Origin: an uncultured Paracoccaceae bacterium
Lineage (GTDB): Bacteria > Pseudomonadota > Alphaproteobacteria > Rhodobacterales > Rhodobacteraceae
Direction: 5' to 3'
DNA length: 64,000 nucleotides
Assembly: GCA_947489325.1 (NCBI GenBank)
Contig: CANLDA010000012.1
Span: 48,617 to 112,616 of the forward strand
In this document: positions 50,402 through 60,596 of the stretch, in pieces
Position numbering within the stretch: the first letter of the stretch is position 1
How the letters are laid out: every line of letters begins with the position of its first letter
Position numbers and translations under genes: made by a program
Notes under the pieces: generated by a model
Seen by the model: only the letters and a program-made list of their open reading frames with translations
Database searches by the model: none
Told to the model about the DNA's origin: nothing

Positions 50402-52383
50402 TGGCAAGTGTGTCCACTGATACGCCCAATAAGCAGCACGGACAGGTGTCAAAACGCACTGTCTTATGGACACTTTTAGGTGCTGCAGCATTGATCATAC
50501 TGGCACGAGCTTTTGGTGTGTTGCCAGAATGGTTACATCGTATTCCCGAAGGGGCCATTCCTCCGACCGCGCAAGTATTGGATGGAATTTTCTCATTTAT
50601 ACAGAATGACTTAGGTCTCATTTACGTTACACGTTTCATTGCTGAAGGGCCGCTTGAATTTCTTTTGGACACCTCGGCAAATCTGTTAGAGGGCAAGCGT
50701 CGCTGGCCTAATATCGGGCCAATCCCTTGGGCTTCTGTTGCGGGAGTGGCTGCGGTGGTTGGCTATGCTTTGGGTGGCTGGAAATTGGCTGCTCTTGGTG
50801 CGGGGACATTTCTTTGGACGGCTCTGATTGGCCAATGGAAGATGGCGATGCAAACCATGTCTGTTTTGGTTGTAGCTGCGCCGCTGGCGTTTGCAGTGGG
50901 GATCGGGCTGGGCATTTTGGCGTGGAAATACCGTTGGGTGGAGCGCGCATTGAAACCGATGCTCAGCGTTTTGCAGACCTTGCCATTCTTTACCTACCTT
51001 TTGCCTGCTGTGATCTTTTTTAAGGTTGGCCCCACCGCAGGTGCGGTCGCCACTATCATATTTGCAGTGCCCCCAATGATCCTAATGACAACGCTGGGTT
51101 TGAAAAAGGTCAGCCCCGAGGTCGTGGAGGCAGGCAAAATGTCGGGCTGTTCACGCTGGCAAATGTTGCGTCATGTTTATGTGCCAGCAGCGCGAACTGA
51201 AATTCTTGTCGGCGTCAACCAAGTGATCATGTTGTGTTTGGCAATGGTGGTTTTGACAGCCTTTATTGGGATGCCCGGACTTGGTGCAAAATTGCTGGCA
51301 ATGATGGGTAGCTTCAAATTGGGCCGCTCCTTTGAGATTGGTGTGACCATTGTCTTGTTAGCCGTGACATTGGACCGAATGTCCAAGGCGTGGGTCGTGA
51401 AGCAACCAGAGCATTTTGACCGAGGCACCCCATGGTGGAAACGAAATCATCTTGCGCTTTTGGCTTTGGGGATTTTCGTGGGCTTTATTCTGTTGGCGCA
51501 GGTTTTTCCAATCTTATCCACAATTGGGCGCAAACAGCACTTTAGTCAGGGCAAGGAAATTGATGTTTTGATCAAGTCCTTTCTCGCGATGGACGGCATT
51601 CGAGGCGTCACTGAATGGCTGCGCTGGTTCTTGAATGTGAAGGTTCTGATCCCCTTTAGAAATACATTGTTGGCGGTGCCGACACCTGCGTTTATCCTGT
51701 GCGTGGTGGCCTTTTCTTATTGGCTAGGAGGGCGACGGTCTGCCATCTATGCGGCTGTTTTCTTTACCATCGTGGCCTTTTCGGGCTGGTGGGATCGCTC
51801 TGTCATCACGTTGTATACAGTGATTTCTGCGGTGGTGCTGTCCATGATGATTGGCATCCCTCTTGGGGTGGTCGCCGCGCGGTCGGAAAAATGGTCAAAC
51901 CGCATATTGCTGGCCTGTGACACGGCCCAGACGTTTCCCAGTTTTATCTATCTGATCCCTGCGATCATGTTGTTCGGGGTGAATGATGTCGCCGTTGTCT
52001 TTTCGATCCTCATTTTCGCGACGGTGCCTTTGACACGATACACAATCGAGGGCCTGCGCACTGTACCGCCGGAAATGACAGAGGCGGCAGATATGTCAGG
52101 GGCGTCGCGCAAGCAAAAACTGATGTCGGTACAATTGCCGCTGGCCCTGCCCACGATGGCGGTCGGGTTTAATCAGGCAATTATGTTTGCGTTTTTCATG
52201 GTGATTATCGCGGCCTTTATCGGGACTCAGGATTTGGGCCAAGAACTTCAGCGCACGCTGGCGGGCACTGAGTTGGGTAAGAATTTTGTCTTGGGGATGA
52301 ACGTTTCTTTGATGGCGTTGACCTTTGACATGGCAATCACGAGCTGGGCAGAGCGGCGCAAACGCGCGCTTGGTCTGGCATAG
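50401..52383 (+). CDS. proW: Betaine-type ABC transporter permease, tandem double domain
   Basis: 660-residue permease, about twice the usual ProW length (about 300). Two complete BPD_transp_1 cores are visible. The first, about 140-310, has FFTYLLPAVIFFKVGPTAG and EVVEAGKMSGCSRWQMLRHVYVPAAR (EAA loop). The second, about 470-640, has FPSFIYLIPAIMLFGV and EMTEAADMSGASRKQKLMSVQLPLALP. The fused protein would form both halves of the membrane channel in one chain, making a homodimer of permeases unnecessary. Roseobacter genomes contain such fusions. It overlaps proV by one base. Confidence 0.9.
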   Translation: MASVSTDTPNKQHGQVSKRTVLWTLLGAAALIILARAFGVLPEWLHRIPEGAIPPTAQVLDGIFSFIQNDLGLIYVTRFIAEGPLEFLLDTSANLLEGKRRWPNIGPIPWASVAGVAAVVGYALGGWKLAALGAGTFLWTALIGQWKMAMQTMSVLVVAAPLAFAVGIGLGILAWKYRWVERALKPMLSVLQTLPFFTYLLPAVIFFKVGPTAGAVATIIFAVPPMILMTTLGLKKVSPEVVEAGKMSGCSRWQMLRHVYVPAARTEILVGVNQVIMLCLAMVVLTAFIGMPGLGAKLLAMMGSFKLGRSFEIGVTIVLLAVTLDRMSKAWVVKQPEHFDRGTPWWKRNHLALLALGIFVGFILLAQVFPILSTIGRKQHFSQGKEIDVLIKSFLAMDGIRGVTEWLRWFLNVKVLIPFRNTLLAVPTPAFILCVVAFSYWLGGRRSAIYAAVFFTIVAFSGWWDRSVITLYTVISAVVLSMMIGIPLGVVAARSEKWSNRILLACDTAQTFPSFIYLIPAIMLFGVNDVAVVFSILIFATVPLTRYTIEGLRTVPPEMTEAADMSGASRKQKLMSVQLPLALPTMAVGFNQAIMFAFFMVIIAAFIGTQDLGQELQRTLAGTELGKNFVLGMNVSLMALTFDMAITSWAERRKRALGLA

Positions 52384-52399
52384 GGCAGAGGGTTTCGGG

Positions 52400-54772
52400 A
52401 TGAATGTGCAACCTGTTTTTGAATTGCCCTTTGAGCGGCGCGGAATCTTGGCGCCGGGCCTGCCAATTCTGCCCCAAGGGGTAGAGCGTCATCCCGTGCC
52501 GGGGGCCGGGTCGCGCGCAGTGGCCATTTCCAAGGGCGATGAAATCACCCTGTTGGATCGCGATGGAATGCAGCAGGCTGAAATGGTGTTCTTCGCTCCG
52601 GATCGCACGTCAGATGCAGCAATGATGGGGGGGCAAGGTTCTGGCCGACCCGAGGGGATCATTGCAACGCTGGCGAATGGCGCGCCTTCTGGTGCCAAGG
52701 TTTTGCGTGCCCTAAGCACCGCAGGCTTTGACATCGGGCAGGGCGACGCCATTCGCGTTTTTTCCGAAGGCTCTGTTGCAGGTGAAACCGCCCAGTTTAC
52801 GGCTCAGTGCGATGGGCTGCTGATTGTGACGGCACCGGGGGGGCCAATGCAGCCCCAAGATCAGAACCCGCCAACCGATATCATCCTATATGTGCAACGT
52901 GCAGCGCCCGGTTTGGGCAAGCCCGATGTCGGCCCGCCTGATCCGTTGGCTGATCCATTGCAAGATTTCAACATTCAACCCGGCAATGCCACAGTGTATG
53001 AGGTGAAGGCCGGTGAATATATTCAAATTCTGGACGTAAAAGGCCGTGAATGCTCTGATTTTCAAGCCTTTAGCCTTGCATCGCTGGACCGCGGCATTGA
53101 ACGGGAAATTGATCCGACTACGACCCGATCCTTGATGGGAAATCTTTATCCAACCCCGGGTATTTTCTCAAAATATTGGAGCGTAGATCAAGACCCACTG
53201 GTTGAAATTGTGCAGGATACTTGTGGGCGTCATGATACATTCGGTTTGGCTTGTACGGCGCGATATTATGAAGATCTGGGATACCCTGGACATATCAACT
53301 GTTCCGACAATATGAACCGCGAACTTGCGCGCTATGACATCAAGCCGCGCGGGGGATGGCCTGCGATCAATTTCTTTTTCAACACGATGTTAGATGAGGC
53401 AAACACTCTTGGCATGGATGATCCGTGGTCCCGTCCCGGTGATTATGTATTGTTGCGTGCCCAGACAGATTTATTGTGCGTCAGCACAGGTTGTCCTTGT
53501 GACATTGATCCTGCGAATGGTTGGCAACCCACTGACATTCAGGTGCGTACTTACAAAGCGGCCGAGGATTTCAAGCAATCCATTGGCTATAGAAAATCTG
53601 CGGAGGCGGATGTGGAAGATACAAAGAAAACCGGATTTCATGACAGTTTTGCGCAACACACCCGCGATTTTGTCGAATACAATGGGTATTGGTTGCCTAA
53701 CACCATGACCAATCATGGTGCAATTGGTGAGTACTGGGCTTGCCGTGACAAAGTGGCCGTGATGGATCTAAGTCCGCTTCGCAAATACGAGGTGACAGGG
53801 CCGGATGCCGAAGAGCTTATGCAGCTGTGCGTCACTCGTAATATGAAAAAGCTGTCAGTCGGGCAGGTGGTCTATACGGCAATGTGTTATGAACACGGTG
53901 GTATGATTGACGATGGCACCGTTTACCGACTGGGCGAAACCAACTTTCGGTGGATTGGTGGCAATGACACGAGTGGATTATGGTTGCAGGAACAGGCCAA
54001 AAAACATGGCTTGAATGTTTGGGTGCGCAATTCTACCGATCAGCTGCATAATATTGCAGTTCAGGGGCGGCATAGCCGCGACATCCTGAGCCGCATTTTC
54101 TGGTCTCCCCCGCAGCAGCCTACGATTGAAGAACTGCCTTGGTTTCGTTTGACCATCGCGCGTGTGGGGGATGTGACTGGCACTTCTGTCGTGATTTCTC
54201 GCACAGGGTATTCTGGCGAGTTGGGTTACGAAATTTTCTGCCACCCAAAGGATGCGCGCGAAATATTTAACCGTGTCTGGGAAGAAGGTCAGGAGTTTGG
54301 CATTGCGCCTCTGGGCCTAGAGGCATTGGATATGCTGAGAATTGAGGGTGGGTTGATCTTTGCCGGGTCAGAATTTGATGACCAAACCGACCCGTATGAG
54401 GCGGGTATTGGATTTACGGTACCGTTGAAGTCCAAAACAGACGATTTTGTTGGCCGCACAGCCATCGAAGAACGCAAAGCCCACCCTCATCGCAAATTGG
54501 TTGGTTTTGAGATCGAAGGTGGAACCATTCCTGCACCTGGCGATTGTGTTCGGGTTGGACGTGCGCAGGTGGGCGAAATCACCAGCGCGATGAAATCCCC
54601 AATTTTGGGCAAGGTCATTGCCCTAGGCCGCGTGGCGACCACCCACAGCGCCATTGGCACCGAGATCGAGATTGGACAGCTGGATGGTCACCAAAAACGC
54701 CTGAAGGCAACGATCGTGCCATTCCCTCACTTTGATCCGACTAAGGAGCGGGTGAAGGGGAATTATTCGTAA
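52400..54772 (+). CDS. DUF1989-GcvT fusion, probable methyl-transferring demethylase
   Basis: 790 residues. The C-terminal 370 (from about 420) form a GcvT/DmdA-type aminomethyltransferase with RTGYSGELGYEIF and GLEALDMLRIEGGLIFAGSEFD, which binds tetrahydrofolate and accepts a methyl or methylene group. Residues about 185-395 are a DUF1989 domain (AGEYIQILDVKGRECSDFQAF, CGRHDTFGLACTA). The first 165 residues resemble a degenerate half of the same fold. ATG 52400 is used; it lies 17 bases after the permease stop, so the enzyme probably works on the imported compound. Substrate unknown; DmdA itself lacks DUF1989. It would pass C1 units to the folate pool and the serine cycle nearby. Confidence 0.85.
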   Translation: MNVQPVFELPFERRGILAPGLPILPQGVERHPVPGAGSRAVAISKGDEITLLDRDGMQQAEMVFFAPDRTSDAAMMGGQGSGRPEGIIATLANGAPSGAKVLRALSTAGFDIGQGDAIRVFSEGSVAGETAQFTAQCDGLLIVTAPGGPMQPQDQNPPTDIILYVQRAAPGLGKPDVGPPDPLADPLQDFNIQPGNATVYEVKAGEYIQILDVKGRECSDFQAFSLASLDRGIEREIDPTTTRSLMGNLYPTPGIFSKYWSVDQDPLVEIVQDTCGRHDTFGLACTARYYEDLGYPGHINCSDNMNRELARYDIKPRGGWPAINFFFNTMLDEANTLGMDDPWSRPGDYVLLRAQTDLLCVSTGCPCDIDPANGWQPTDIQVRTYKAAEDFKQSIGYRKSAEADVEDTKKTGFHDSFAQHTRDFVEYNGYWLPNTMTNHGAIGEYWACRDKVAVMDLSPLRKYEVTGPDAEELMQLCVTRNMKKLSVGQVVYTAMCYEHGGMIDDGTVYRLGETNFRWIGGNDTSGLWLQEQAKKHGLNVWVRNSTDQLHNIAVQGRHSRDILSRIFWSPPQQPTIEELPWFRLTIARVGDVTGTSVVISRTGYSGELGYEIFCHPKDAREIFNRVWEEGQEFGIAPLGLEALDMLRIEGGLIFAGSEFDDQTDPYEAGIGFTVPLKSKTDDFVGRTAIEERKAHPHRKLVGFEIEGGTIPAPGDCVRVGRAQVGEITSAMKSPILGKVIALGRVATTHSAIGTEIEIGQLDGHQKRLKATIVPFPHFDPTKERVKGNYS

Positions 54773-54783
54773 TTGATGAAAGC

Positions 54784-54821
54784 ATGATGCTACCTGCCAG
54801 TTACTTGGCTGGTAGCATCAT
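54784..54821. terminator. Convergent terminator hairpin
   Basis: Two arms of 17 bases (ATGATGCTACC and its complement outermost) pair with one mismatch and a 4-base loop. The 3' arm lies inside the final codons of the glycerate kinase gene, so the two genes end on one shared hairpin. Confidence 0.65.
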
Positions 54822-56063
54822 CACTTGAACATCGGCCACATTGGTGCCGGTGCCACCGGTAACAAGCAGCGCATCCGCCATTTCCAAGGCGGCATAACTG
54901 TCATTGTTTTTCAGTAAATTCAGTACATTACCTGATCTATCTTGAATGCGCCGCACGGTGTCTGCATCAACAATGCCGCCTGCTGCGTCGGTGGGTCCAT
55001 CGCGCCCGTCTGTACCGCCGGACAGGAAACACCACCCCTTAGCAAGGCGTGATTGAGCCAACAACGCGACGCGCAGGGCCAGTTCCTGATTGCGGCCCCC
55101 CAAACCTGTTCCTGTAATCTGGACGGTGGTTTCGCCGCCAAAAATGAGGGCCACAGGTGTGTCTGTTTGCATGGTTTGCGCCGCTGCTACGATGGTTTCT
55201 GCCGCCTGAGCAACATCCCCCACCAGATGATCGGATACGATGTGCGCATTGATCGGTTGGGGTGTTGCCTGTCGCATCGCTTGCAGACTGTGGCGGTTGG
55301 ACCCGATCAGCGTATTTGTGGCCTGTATTGGGTCCTCAACCAACGTGTCAAAGGCATTCAGGTGCGTCTGGACAGCTTTGGGGGCCCCATCCCAGATGTT
55401 TGCCTCTTGCATCACCCGACGCGCGTCAGCGCGGCTGCCAATGGGTGCTGTCGTGGGCCCTGAGGCAATTGCGCGCAAATCGTCCCCAATCACATCGGAC
55501 AGGATAAAGGCGTGCACCTGTGCGGGGGCGGCGTGTCGCAACAGGCCACCTCCTTTTAGATCTGAAAGCTGTTGGCGGATTAGATTCATGTCGTTGATGC
55601 TGAGGCCGGAATTCAACAAAAGCGTATTTACCACGGCTTTATCTGTGATGGTCAGACCTGGGGCAGGGGCCACGGCAAGGGCTGAGCCTCCACCGGAAAT
55701 AAGGGCAATCACACGGTCATGTTTTGTGGCAGATTGGACAAGATCAATGACCGCTTTCCCGGCCTTTTGGCTGTGTTCATCAGGAACGGGATGTGACCCT
55801 AACATAACAGTTACGCCATTGATATTAATATTGTTTTCAGGGTTTGTCACAACAAGTGATGTGCGTGGTTCAGGGATTAAGGACAGCGCTTCTTGCATCA
55901 TTGGAACTGCGGCTTTGCCAACCGCGACGATGATATTTTTGCCACCGTTTTTCAAAGGCGGGAGCGGGGCCAAATCCAGTGCTTCACGCAGGGCAGTGGC
56001 CGGATCAGCGCGGCGCACGGCGACCTCAAACAGATCACGTGCGATTTGATGGAAATTTGTCAT
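54801..56063 (-). CDS. gckA: Glycerate 2-kinase
   Basis: 420-residue kinase of the GckA/TtuD type (DUF4147 plus MOFRL domains) that makes 2-phosphoglycerate from D-glycerate, the last step of the serine cycle. The family text GKNIIVAVGKAAVPMMQEAL (about 40-60), ALISGGGSALAVAPAPGLT (about 125), and the C-terminal FLSGGTDGRDGPTDAAGGIVD with LVTGGTGTNVADVQV are visible. It is opposite in strand to sgaA-mtkAB-hprA but belongs to the same pathway. A strong terminator lies between it and the upstream mcl gene, so it may have its own promoter. Confidence 0.92.
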   Translation of the reverse strand: MTNFHQIARDLFEVAVRRADPATALREALDLAPLPPLKNGGKNIIVAVGKAAVPMMQEALSLIPEPRTSLVVTNPENNININGVTVMLGSHPVPDEHSQKAGKAVIDLVQSATKHDRVIALISGGGSALAVAPAPGLTITDKAVVNTLLLNSGLSINDMNLIRQQLSDLKGGGLLRHAAPAQVHAFILSDVIGDDLRAIASGPTTAPIGSRADARRVMQEANIWDGAPKAVQTHLNAFDTLVEDPIQATNTLIGSNRHSLQAMRQATPQPINAHIVSDHLVGDVAQAAETIVAAAQTMQTDTPVALIFGGETTVQITGTGLGGRNQELALRVALLAQSRLAKGWCFLSGGTDGRDGPTDAAGGIVDADTVRRIQDRSGNVLNLLKNNDSYAALEMADALLVTGGTGTNVADVQVMMLPAK

Positions 56064-56089
56064 GCGCGGTGTCCTGCCTTCTCAAAACA

Positions 56090-56117
56090 ACAGCCCCGAC
56101 CAATGGGCCGAGGCTGT
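56090..56117 (-). terminator. Terminator of the mcl gene
   Basis: Read on the minus strand, ACAGCC and GGCTGT with inner pairs (12 in total, two of them G-T) enclose CATT and are followed by TGTTTTG. It lies between the stop of mcl and the start of gckA. Confidence 0.7.
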
Positions 56118-56150
56118 CAAAATCATAGATCATGCTATTGCATAATCACA

Positions 56151-57128
56151 TCAGCCAGCGGCGATTTGCGCGGCTTTTTCGACCAGTACTTCGGCTTGAC
56201 GGATTGATGCATAGTCGATCAGGCGGCCATCCAAGGATACAGCGCCTTTGCCGGCGGCTTCGGCTTCAGCCATCGCTTCAAGGATACGCTGCGCACGGGT
56301 GACTTCGGCCTCGGATGGAGACATGACTTCGTTTGCCAAGGCGATTTGGCTTGGGTGAATGGCCCATTTGCCTTCGCAACCCAGAACCGCAGCGCGGTAT
56401 GCAGCAGCTTTGTAGCCCTCTGGGTCAGAGAAATCTCCAAATGGGCCGTCGATCGGACGCAAGCCGTTTGCACGCGCGGCAACAACCATACGGGCCAGCG
56501 CATAATGCCACATATCACCCCAATGCGTTGCGCGAGAACCGTCTTCCAGAGGGTCGGTCAGAACCGCATAATTTTCGTTCACGCCGCCAATAACCGTGGT
56601 GCGTGCGCGGGTGGATGCGGCATAGTCAGCAACACCGAAATGCAGCGATTCATTGCGTTTGGATGCGCCCGCAATTTCATGCACGTTTTGCATGCCCAAA
56701 GCGGTCTCGATAATGTGCTCAAAACCGATGCGTTTTTTGTACCCTTTGGCGTCTTCTATTTGGGTCACCATCATGTCCACGGCATAGACGTCGGCGGCGG
56801 TGCCAACTTTTGGGATCATGATCAAGTCAAGACGTTCGCCGGCCTGCTCAACCACGTCCACAACATCGCGATACATGTAGTGCGTATCCAGTCCGTTGAT
56901 TCGAACGGACATGGATTTGTTGCCCCAATCAATGTCATTCAGAGCTTGAATAATGTTCTTACGGGCCTGCTCTTTTTCGTCAGGTGCAACCGCATCTTCG
57001 AGATCAAGAAAGATGACGTCCACATCAGATTTGGCAGCTTTTTCAAACATTTGCGGTTGGCTGCCTGGAATGGCAAGTTCGCTGCGATTCAGGCGGCCGG
57101 GGGCTTGTTCAATGGGATGAAAGGACAT
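56151..57128 (-). CDS. mcl1: L-malyl-CoA/beta-methylmalyl-CoA lyase
   Basis: 325-residue HpcH/HpaI (citrate lyase beta) family protein. Key text: RSELAIPGSQPQMFEKAAKSDVDVIFLDLEDAVAPDEK (about 15-50, the metal Glu/Asp pair near 43-45), IMIPKVGTAADVY and GFEHIIETALGMQNVHEIA with the second acidic metal ligand near 140. The combination of length and wording agrees with malyl-CoA lyase, which splits malyl-CoA into acetyl-CoA and glyoxylate in the serine cycle and also works in the ethylmalonyl-CoA pathway. It pairs with MtkAB, which makes malyl-CoA. Confidence 0.9.
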   Translation of the reverse strand: MSFHPIEQAPGRLNRSELAIPGSQPQMFEKAAKSDVDVIFLDLEDAVAPDEKEQARKNIIQALNDIDWGNKSMSVRINGLDTHYMYRDVVDVVEQAGERLDLIMIPKVGTAADVYAVDMMVTQIEDAKGYKKRIGFEHIIETALGMQNVHEIAGASKRNESLHFGVADYAASTRARTTVIGGVNENYAVLTDPLEDGSRATHWGDMWHYALARMVVAARANGLRPIDGPFGDFSDPEGYKAAAYRAAVLGCEGKWAIHPSQIALANEVMSPSEAEVTRAQRILEAMAEAEAAGKGAVSLDGRLIDYASIRQAEVLVEKAAQIAAG

Positions 57129-57244
57129 GTTATTTCGCTCCGTGTTTTGCTGTGCTTGGATTACAAAGTTGCCCTAGGGATTGTTCAGGTGAAATATTCT
57201 GTCAAGAGGAAAATATTCGATAATTAGCATACGTGTGCGCGCGT

Positions 57245-57275
57245 AGCGCCCACGCGTATACGCGCGCGAGGCGCT
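57245..57275. promoter_or_regulatory. GC-rich palindromic segment after the LuxR-type gene
   Basis: AGCGCC and GGCGCT enclose CGCGTATACGCG, itself a perfect palindrome. It sits at the stop of the regulator gene, but no T-run follows, so a terminator is only possible. It could be a protein-binding site between the regulator and mcl. Confidence 0.35.
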
Positions 57276-57928
57276 CATTCCAAAGGTTCAAAATCACCCT
57301 TTTTGGCGCGGTGCGAATAGTAGAACGCAATCGCCTGCGCCCGGTTCTTGACCGACAATTTTTCAAACAGGTTACTGAGGTGAAATTTAACCGTGTTGAT
57401 GGTGATCCCAAGTTCGTTGGAAAGTTCCCGATTGGTCAGCCCTTTTGACAAGGCTTCAAGCATGGTGCGTTCGCGGCGCGATAACTGTTCAATAGGATCT
57501 TTTTGCAGCTCGCGCACATCGAGATAGGGGAACACCATTTTGCCCTCAGCTACATCGCGGCAAGTGTCCAGCAGGCTTTCCACCGGGCTGGATCGTGGGG
57601 CGAACCCTGCAGCTCCTGCAGCCATCGCAAGGCGCGCCGTGTCGCCGATAGCGTCTGCGTAAACGACCAAACGGGGTGCATTGGCCTGTTCGCGCAACAC
57701 CTCGATCAGTTTGGCGCCGCCAAGTGCGGGCAGGTTCCAATCAATCACACCCACCTGAATCGGCACGCGCATCACAGTTCCAAGGAAACCTTCGGCCGTT
57801 GCCGAGGTCGCAACCAACGAGAATCGCGGGTCGCGCTCAAAAATTTCGGACATGGCCGACAGCACCAGAGGATTTGCGTCAGCCAACATGACCGAAATTG
57901 GGGAAACTTTGTCGCCTATCGTAGCCAT
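57275..57928 (-). CDS. LuxR/FixJ-type response regulator with atypical receiver
   Basis: 217 residues. The receiver (1-125) has the phosphoacceptor candidate Asp63 (VGVIDWNLPALGG), but the acidic pair is reduced (LADANP near 17), and the switch lysine is replaced (GFAPRSSP, Arg). The output domain (about 145-210) is a LuxR helix-turn-helix: LSRRERTMLEALSKGLTNRELSNELGITINTVKFHLSNLFEKL. No kinase gene is near, so it may act without phosphorylation. It is divergent from sgaA-mtkAB-hprA with palindromes between, so it is the likely serine-cycle regulator. Confidence 0.87.
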   Translation of the reverse strand: MATIGDKVSPISVMLADANPLVLSAMSEIFERDPRFSLVATSATAEGFLGTVMRVPIQVGVIDWNLPALGGAKLIEVLREQANAPRLVVYADAIGDTARLAMAAGAAGFAPRSSPVESLLDTCRDVAEGKMVFPYLDVRELQKDPIEQLSRRERTMLEALSKGLTNRELSNELGITINTVKFHLSNLFEKLSVKNRAQAIAFYYSHRAKKGDFEPLE

Positions 57929-57978
57929 TATTTCGCCTTTCGGGAAAAACCACCCATACGGGCAGGTAGTATTTCAGT

Positions 57979-58000
57979 ATACCATGGTATTTCTAGAAAT
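57979..58000. promoter_or_regulatory. Two overlapping 12-base palindromes upstream of sgaA
   Basis: ATACCATGGTAT (57979-57990) and ATTTCTAGAAAT (57989-58000) are both perfect and overlap by two bases. They lie in the divergent promoter region of the LuxR-type gene and sgaA, about 50 bases from the regulator start and 125 from sgaA. They are read as operator candidates. Confidence 0.55.
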
Positions 58001-58122
58001 TCAGGTAGGTTTTAACCCATCCTATTAGATACCCAAAAGCAGGATATAGGAATGTTGTGAGAATTGTCGAGAGCGGATTGAGTAGGGACAAGTTCAACAG
58101 GTCAATCACAAAGGGTACGCCA

Positions 58123-59376
58123 ATGAGCGCCGCTAATATCTTTCCGCCGCTTGAAATTCCCGAGACAATCGCGGCGGGACCGGGACCGGGCAATACCGAC
58201 CCACGTGTTCTGCAAGCCTTTGTCAACACGGGCCTTGCCGATCACATGCACGCCGATGTCCTGCGCGGAATGGTCGAATGCAAACATATGCTACGTGATC
58301 TTTGGGGCACCAACAACATTTACACCTATGGCGTCGGTGGCACCGGGTTTTCGGGACTGGACGTCATGCTGGGTGCGATCTTACCTGGTGACAGTGTTGT
58401 GGCCTTCATCAACGGCACATTCTCCGGTATCGACGGCTTGACCATTCGCCTAAAGGCATCAACCCGCGAAGAACTGGCTGCCAATGCGTTGGACCCACAG
58501 CCCGCATCCGTCACCATCATCGAAGTGCCCCACGGCCAATCCGTAACTGGCGAGATTGTGGAAAAGGCGCTGGCGGAACACAAACCCAAATGGGCCTTTA
58601 TGGCGCATTGGGAAACTGGGTCAGGCCGCATCAACGACATTCGCAGCTTTAACGACGCCTGTGAAAAACATGGGGCGCTGGGGTTGGTGGATGCGGTCAG
58701 CTCTTTGGGCATCGAAGATTTCTCAATTGATGACTATCCGGGCATTGTGGGCTGGGCATCCTGCCCGCAAAAAGGTGTTTTGTGCCTCCCCCTAACGTAC
58801 GCGCCCGTCAGCTTTAGTGATCGCTATATTGCTGAGGTAAAGGCAAACGGTTGTCATTCCTATGTTCACAACCCAATTCTTGAGGCGCGCCATTGGGGTG
58901 TCGTGGATGGCCAGGATGTGGCCGCAGGTGGATATCACCGGACTCACTCCGGCTACGCAGTTTCTGCCTTTCACGAGGCGCTGCGCATCACACTGGCACA
59001 AGGACGCACAGCAAAAGCACGCGAGTACGCTTTTCACGAACGCGCCTTGCGTGACGCGGTTGCGGCCATGGGCTGCGAAGTCACCAGCAACATGACAAGC
59101 CTTGTCGTGCTGAATCTACCCGGTGTATTGGCTGGACGCGAAAAAGAACTGGTTCAGAATTGCCGTGCCCAAGGGTTTGGTATCTGGCCGACACTGTCAG
59201 AACCCGTTCAAGTGCGCATTGGCATTCTCAATCTGGTGACCCGCGAGGCGATCACCGATATCGTTGCGCGCTTTGGTCAGGCGATCAATGACATGGGTGC
59301 CGACGTCACAGTTGACCAAGACGCGATCCGCGCCCAACTCGACGATTATTATCAGACCGCTTTGGCGGCTGAGTAA
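58123..59376 (+). CDS. sgaA: Serine-glyoxylate aminotransferase
   Basis: 417-residue PLP enzyme that makes hydroxypyruvate and glycine from serine and glyoxylate, the entry step of the serine cycle. Family text: [17 protein letters not shown] (N-terminus), [22 protein letters not shown] (about 90), [17 protein letters not shown] (about 205, cofactor aspartate) and [15 protein letters not shown] with the PLP lysine near 226. [19 protein letters not shown] follows. ATG 58123 is preceded by AAAGGG. It opens the operon with mtkA, mtkB and hprA. Confidence 0.94.
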   Translation: MSAANIFPPLEIPETIAAGPGPGNTDPRVLQAFVNTGLADHMHADVLRGMVECKHMLRDLWGTNNIYTYGVGGTGFSGLDVMLGAILPGDSVVAFINGTFSGIDGLTIRLKASTREELAANALDPQPASVTIIEVPHGQSVTGEIVEKALAEHKPKWAFMAHWETGSGRINDIRSFNDACEKHGALGLVDAVSSLGIEDFSIDDYPGIVGWASCPQKGVLCLPLTYAPVSFSDRYIAEVKANGCHSYVHNPILEARHWGVVDGQDVAAGGYHRTHSGYAVSAFHEALRITLAQGRTAKAREYAFHERALRDAVAAMGCEVTSNMTSLVVLNLPGVLAGREKELVQNCRAQGFGIWPTLSEPVQVRIGILNLVTREAITDIVARFGQAINDMGADVTVDQDAIRAQLDDYYQTALAAE

Positions 59377-59399
59377 CTTTCCGATCAAGGAGGAAAGAC

Positions 59400-60596
59400 A
59401 TGGATATTCACGAATACCAAGCCAAAGAAATCCTAAGTCGTTTCGGTGTTGATGTACCCAAGGGTGCATTGGCCTATAGCCCGGAACAGGCACAATATCG
59501 TGCCCGCGAATTGGGCGGCAATCGCTGGATCGTCAAGGCACAAATCCACGCAGGTGGCCGGGGCAAAGCCGGTGGTGTGCAGGTATGTGACAGCGAAAGC
59601 GAAATTTACGCCGCTGCTGACGACATGTTCGGCAGAAAGTTAGTTACGCATCAAACCGGCCCAGAGGGCAAAGGCGTGTACCGCGTGTATGTCGAAAGCG
59701 CGGTCAATATTGCACGCGAGATTTATCTCGGCTTTGTTCTGGACCGCTCTAGCCAGCGCGTGATGATTGTTGCCTCTTCCGAAGGCGGCATGGAGATCGA
59801 AGAGATTTCCGCCGAACGTCCGGATTCCATCGTACGGGCCACCGTGGAACCTGCGGTTGGGCTTCAGGAATTCCAGGCGCGTGAGATTGCGTTCAAACTG
59901 GGCATGAAGGCCGGCATGGTGCAGCAAATGGTGCGCACACTTCAGGGATGCTATCGCGCATTCACAGAACTGGACGCGACCATGGTTGAAATCAACCCGC
60001 TTGTGGTGACTGGCAACGATCGCATCGTGGCGCTGGACGGCAAGATGACCTTTGACGACAACGCCCTGTTCCGTCATCCGCAAGTGTCTGAACTACGGGA
60101 TAAATCCCAAGAAGATCCGCGTGAAAGTCGCGCAGCGGATCGAGGTCTGTCTTATGTAGGTCTGGATGGCAATATTGGCTGTATCGTGAACGGTGCCGGC
60201 CTTGCAATGGCGACGATGGATACGATCAAATTGGCTGGTGGCGAGCCTGCGAACTTTTTGGACATTGGCGGCGGGGCCACCCCGGATCGCGTGGCCAAGG
60301 CGTTCAATCTTGTGACCTCGGACAAAAATGTGCAGGCCATTCTGGTCAACATCTTTGCGGGCATCAACCGCTGTGACTGGGTTGCCGAAGGCGTAGTGCA
60401 GGCGTTGCGCACCAATCCTGTGGATGTGCCCGTTATTGTGCGCCTGTCAGGAACCAACGTCGAAGAGGGGCAGAAAATCATCGCCCAATCCGGCCTGCCT
60501 TTGATCCGCGCAACCACCTTGATGGAAGCAGCCGAACGCGCTGTGGGCGCGTGGAAAAACGATCTTGACCAAAATACCCATGTGAGGGCCGTCTGA
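59400..60596 (+). CDS. mtkA: Malate-CoA ligase beta subunit
   Basis: 398-residue ATP-grasp subunit resembling succinyl-CoA synthetase beta. [22 protein letters not shown] begins the domain, [17 protein letters not shown] is the ATP-binding glycine loop, and [27 protein letters not shown] holds the metal ligands. The C-terminal domain has [19 protein letters not shown] and [20 protein letters not shown]. Context (sgaA before, mtkB and hprA after) marks it as the malate rather than succinate enzyme; sequence alone would not separate the two surely. An AAGGAGG ribosome site precedes ATG 59400. Confidence 0.92.
   Translation: MDIHEYQAKEILSRFGVDVPKGALAYSPEQAQYRARELGGNRWIVKAQIHAGGRGKAGGVQVCDSESEIYAAADDMFGRKLVTHQTGPEGKGVYRVYVESAVNIAREIYLGFVLDRSSQRVMIVASSEGGMEIEEISAERPDSIVRATVEPAVGLQEFQAREIAFKLGMKAGMVQQMVRTLQGCYRAFTELDATMVEINPLVVTGNDRIVALDGKMTFDDNALFRHPQVSELRDKSQEDPRESRAADRGLSYVGLDGNIGCIVNGAGLAMATMDTIKLAGGEPANFLDIGGGATPDRVAKAFNLVTSDKNVQAILVNIFAGINRCDWVAEGVVQALRTNPVDVPVIVRLSGTNVEEGQKIIAQSGLPLIRATTLMEAAERAVGAWKNDLDQNTHVRAV

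Noticed and set aside
52400..54772. Reading the GcvT fusion as DMSP demethylase DmdA
   Set aside because: DmdA is a stand-alone GcvT-fold protein of about 370 residues. This protein carries an additional DUF1989 part, and nothing specific for DMSP is visible.
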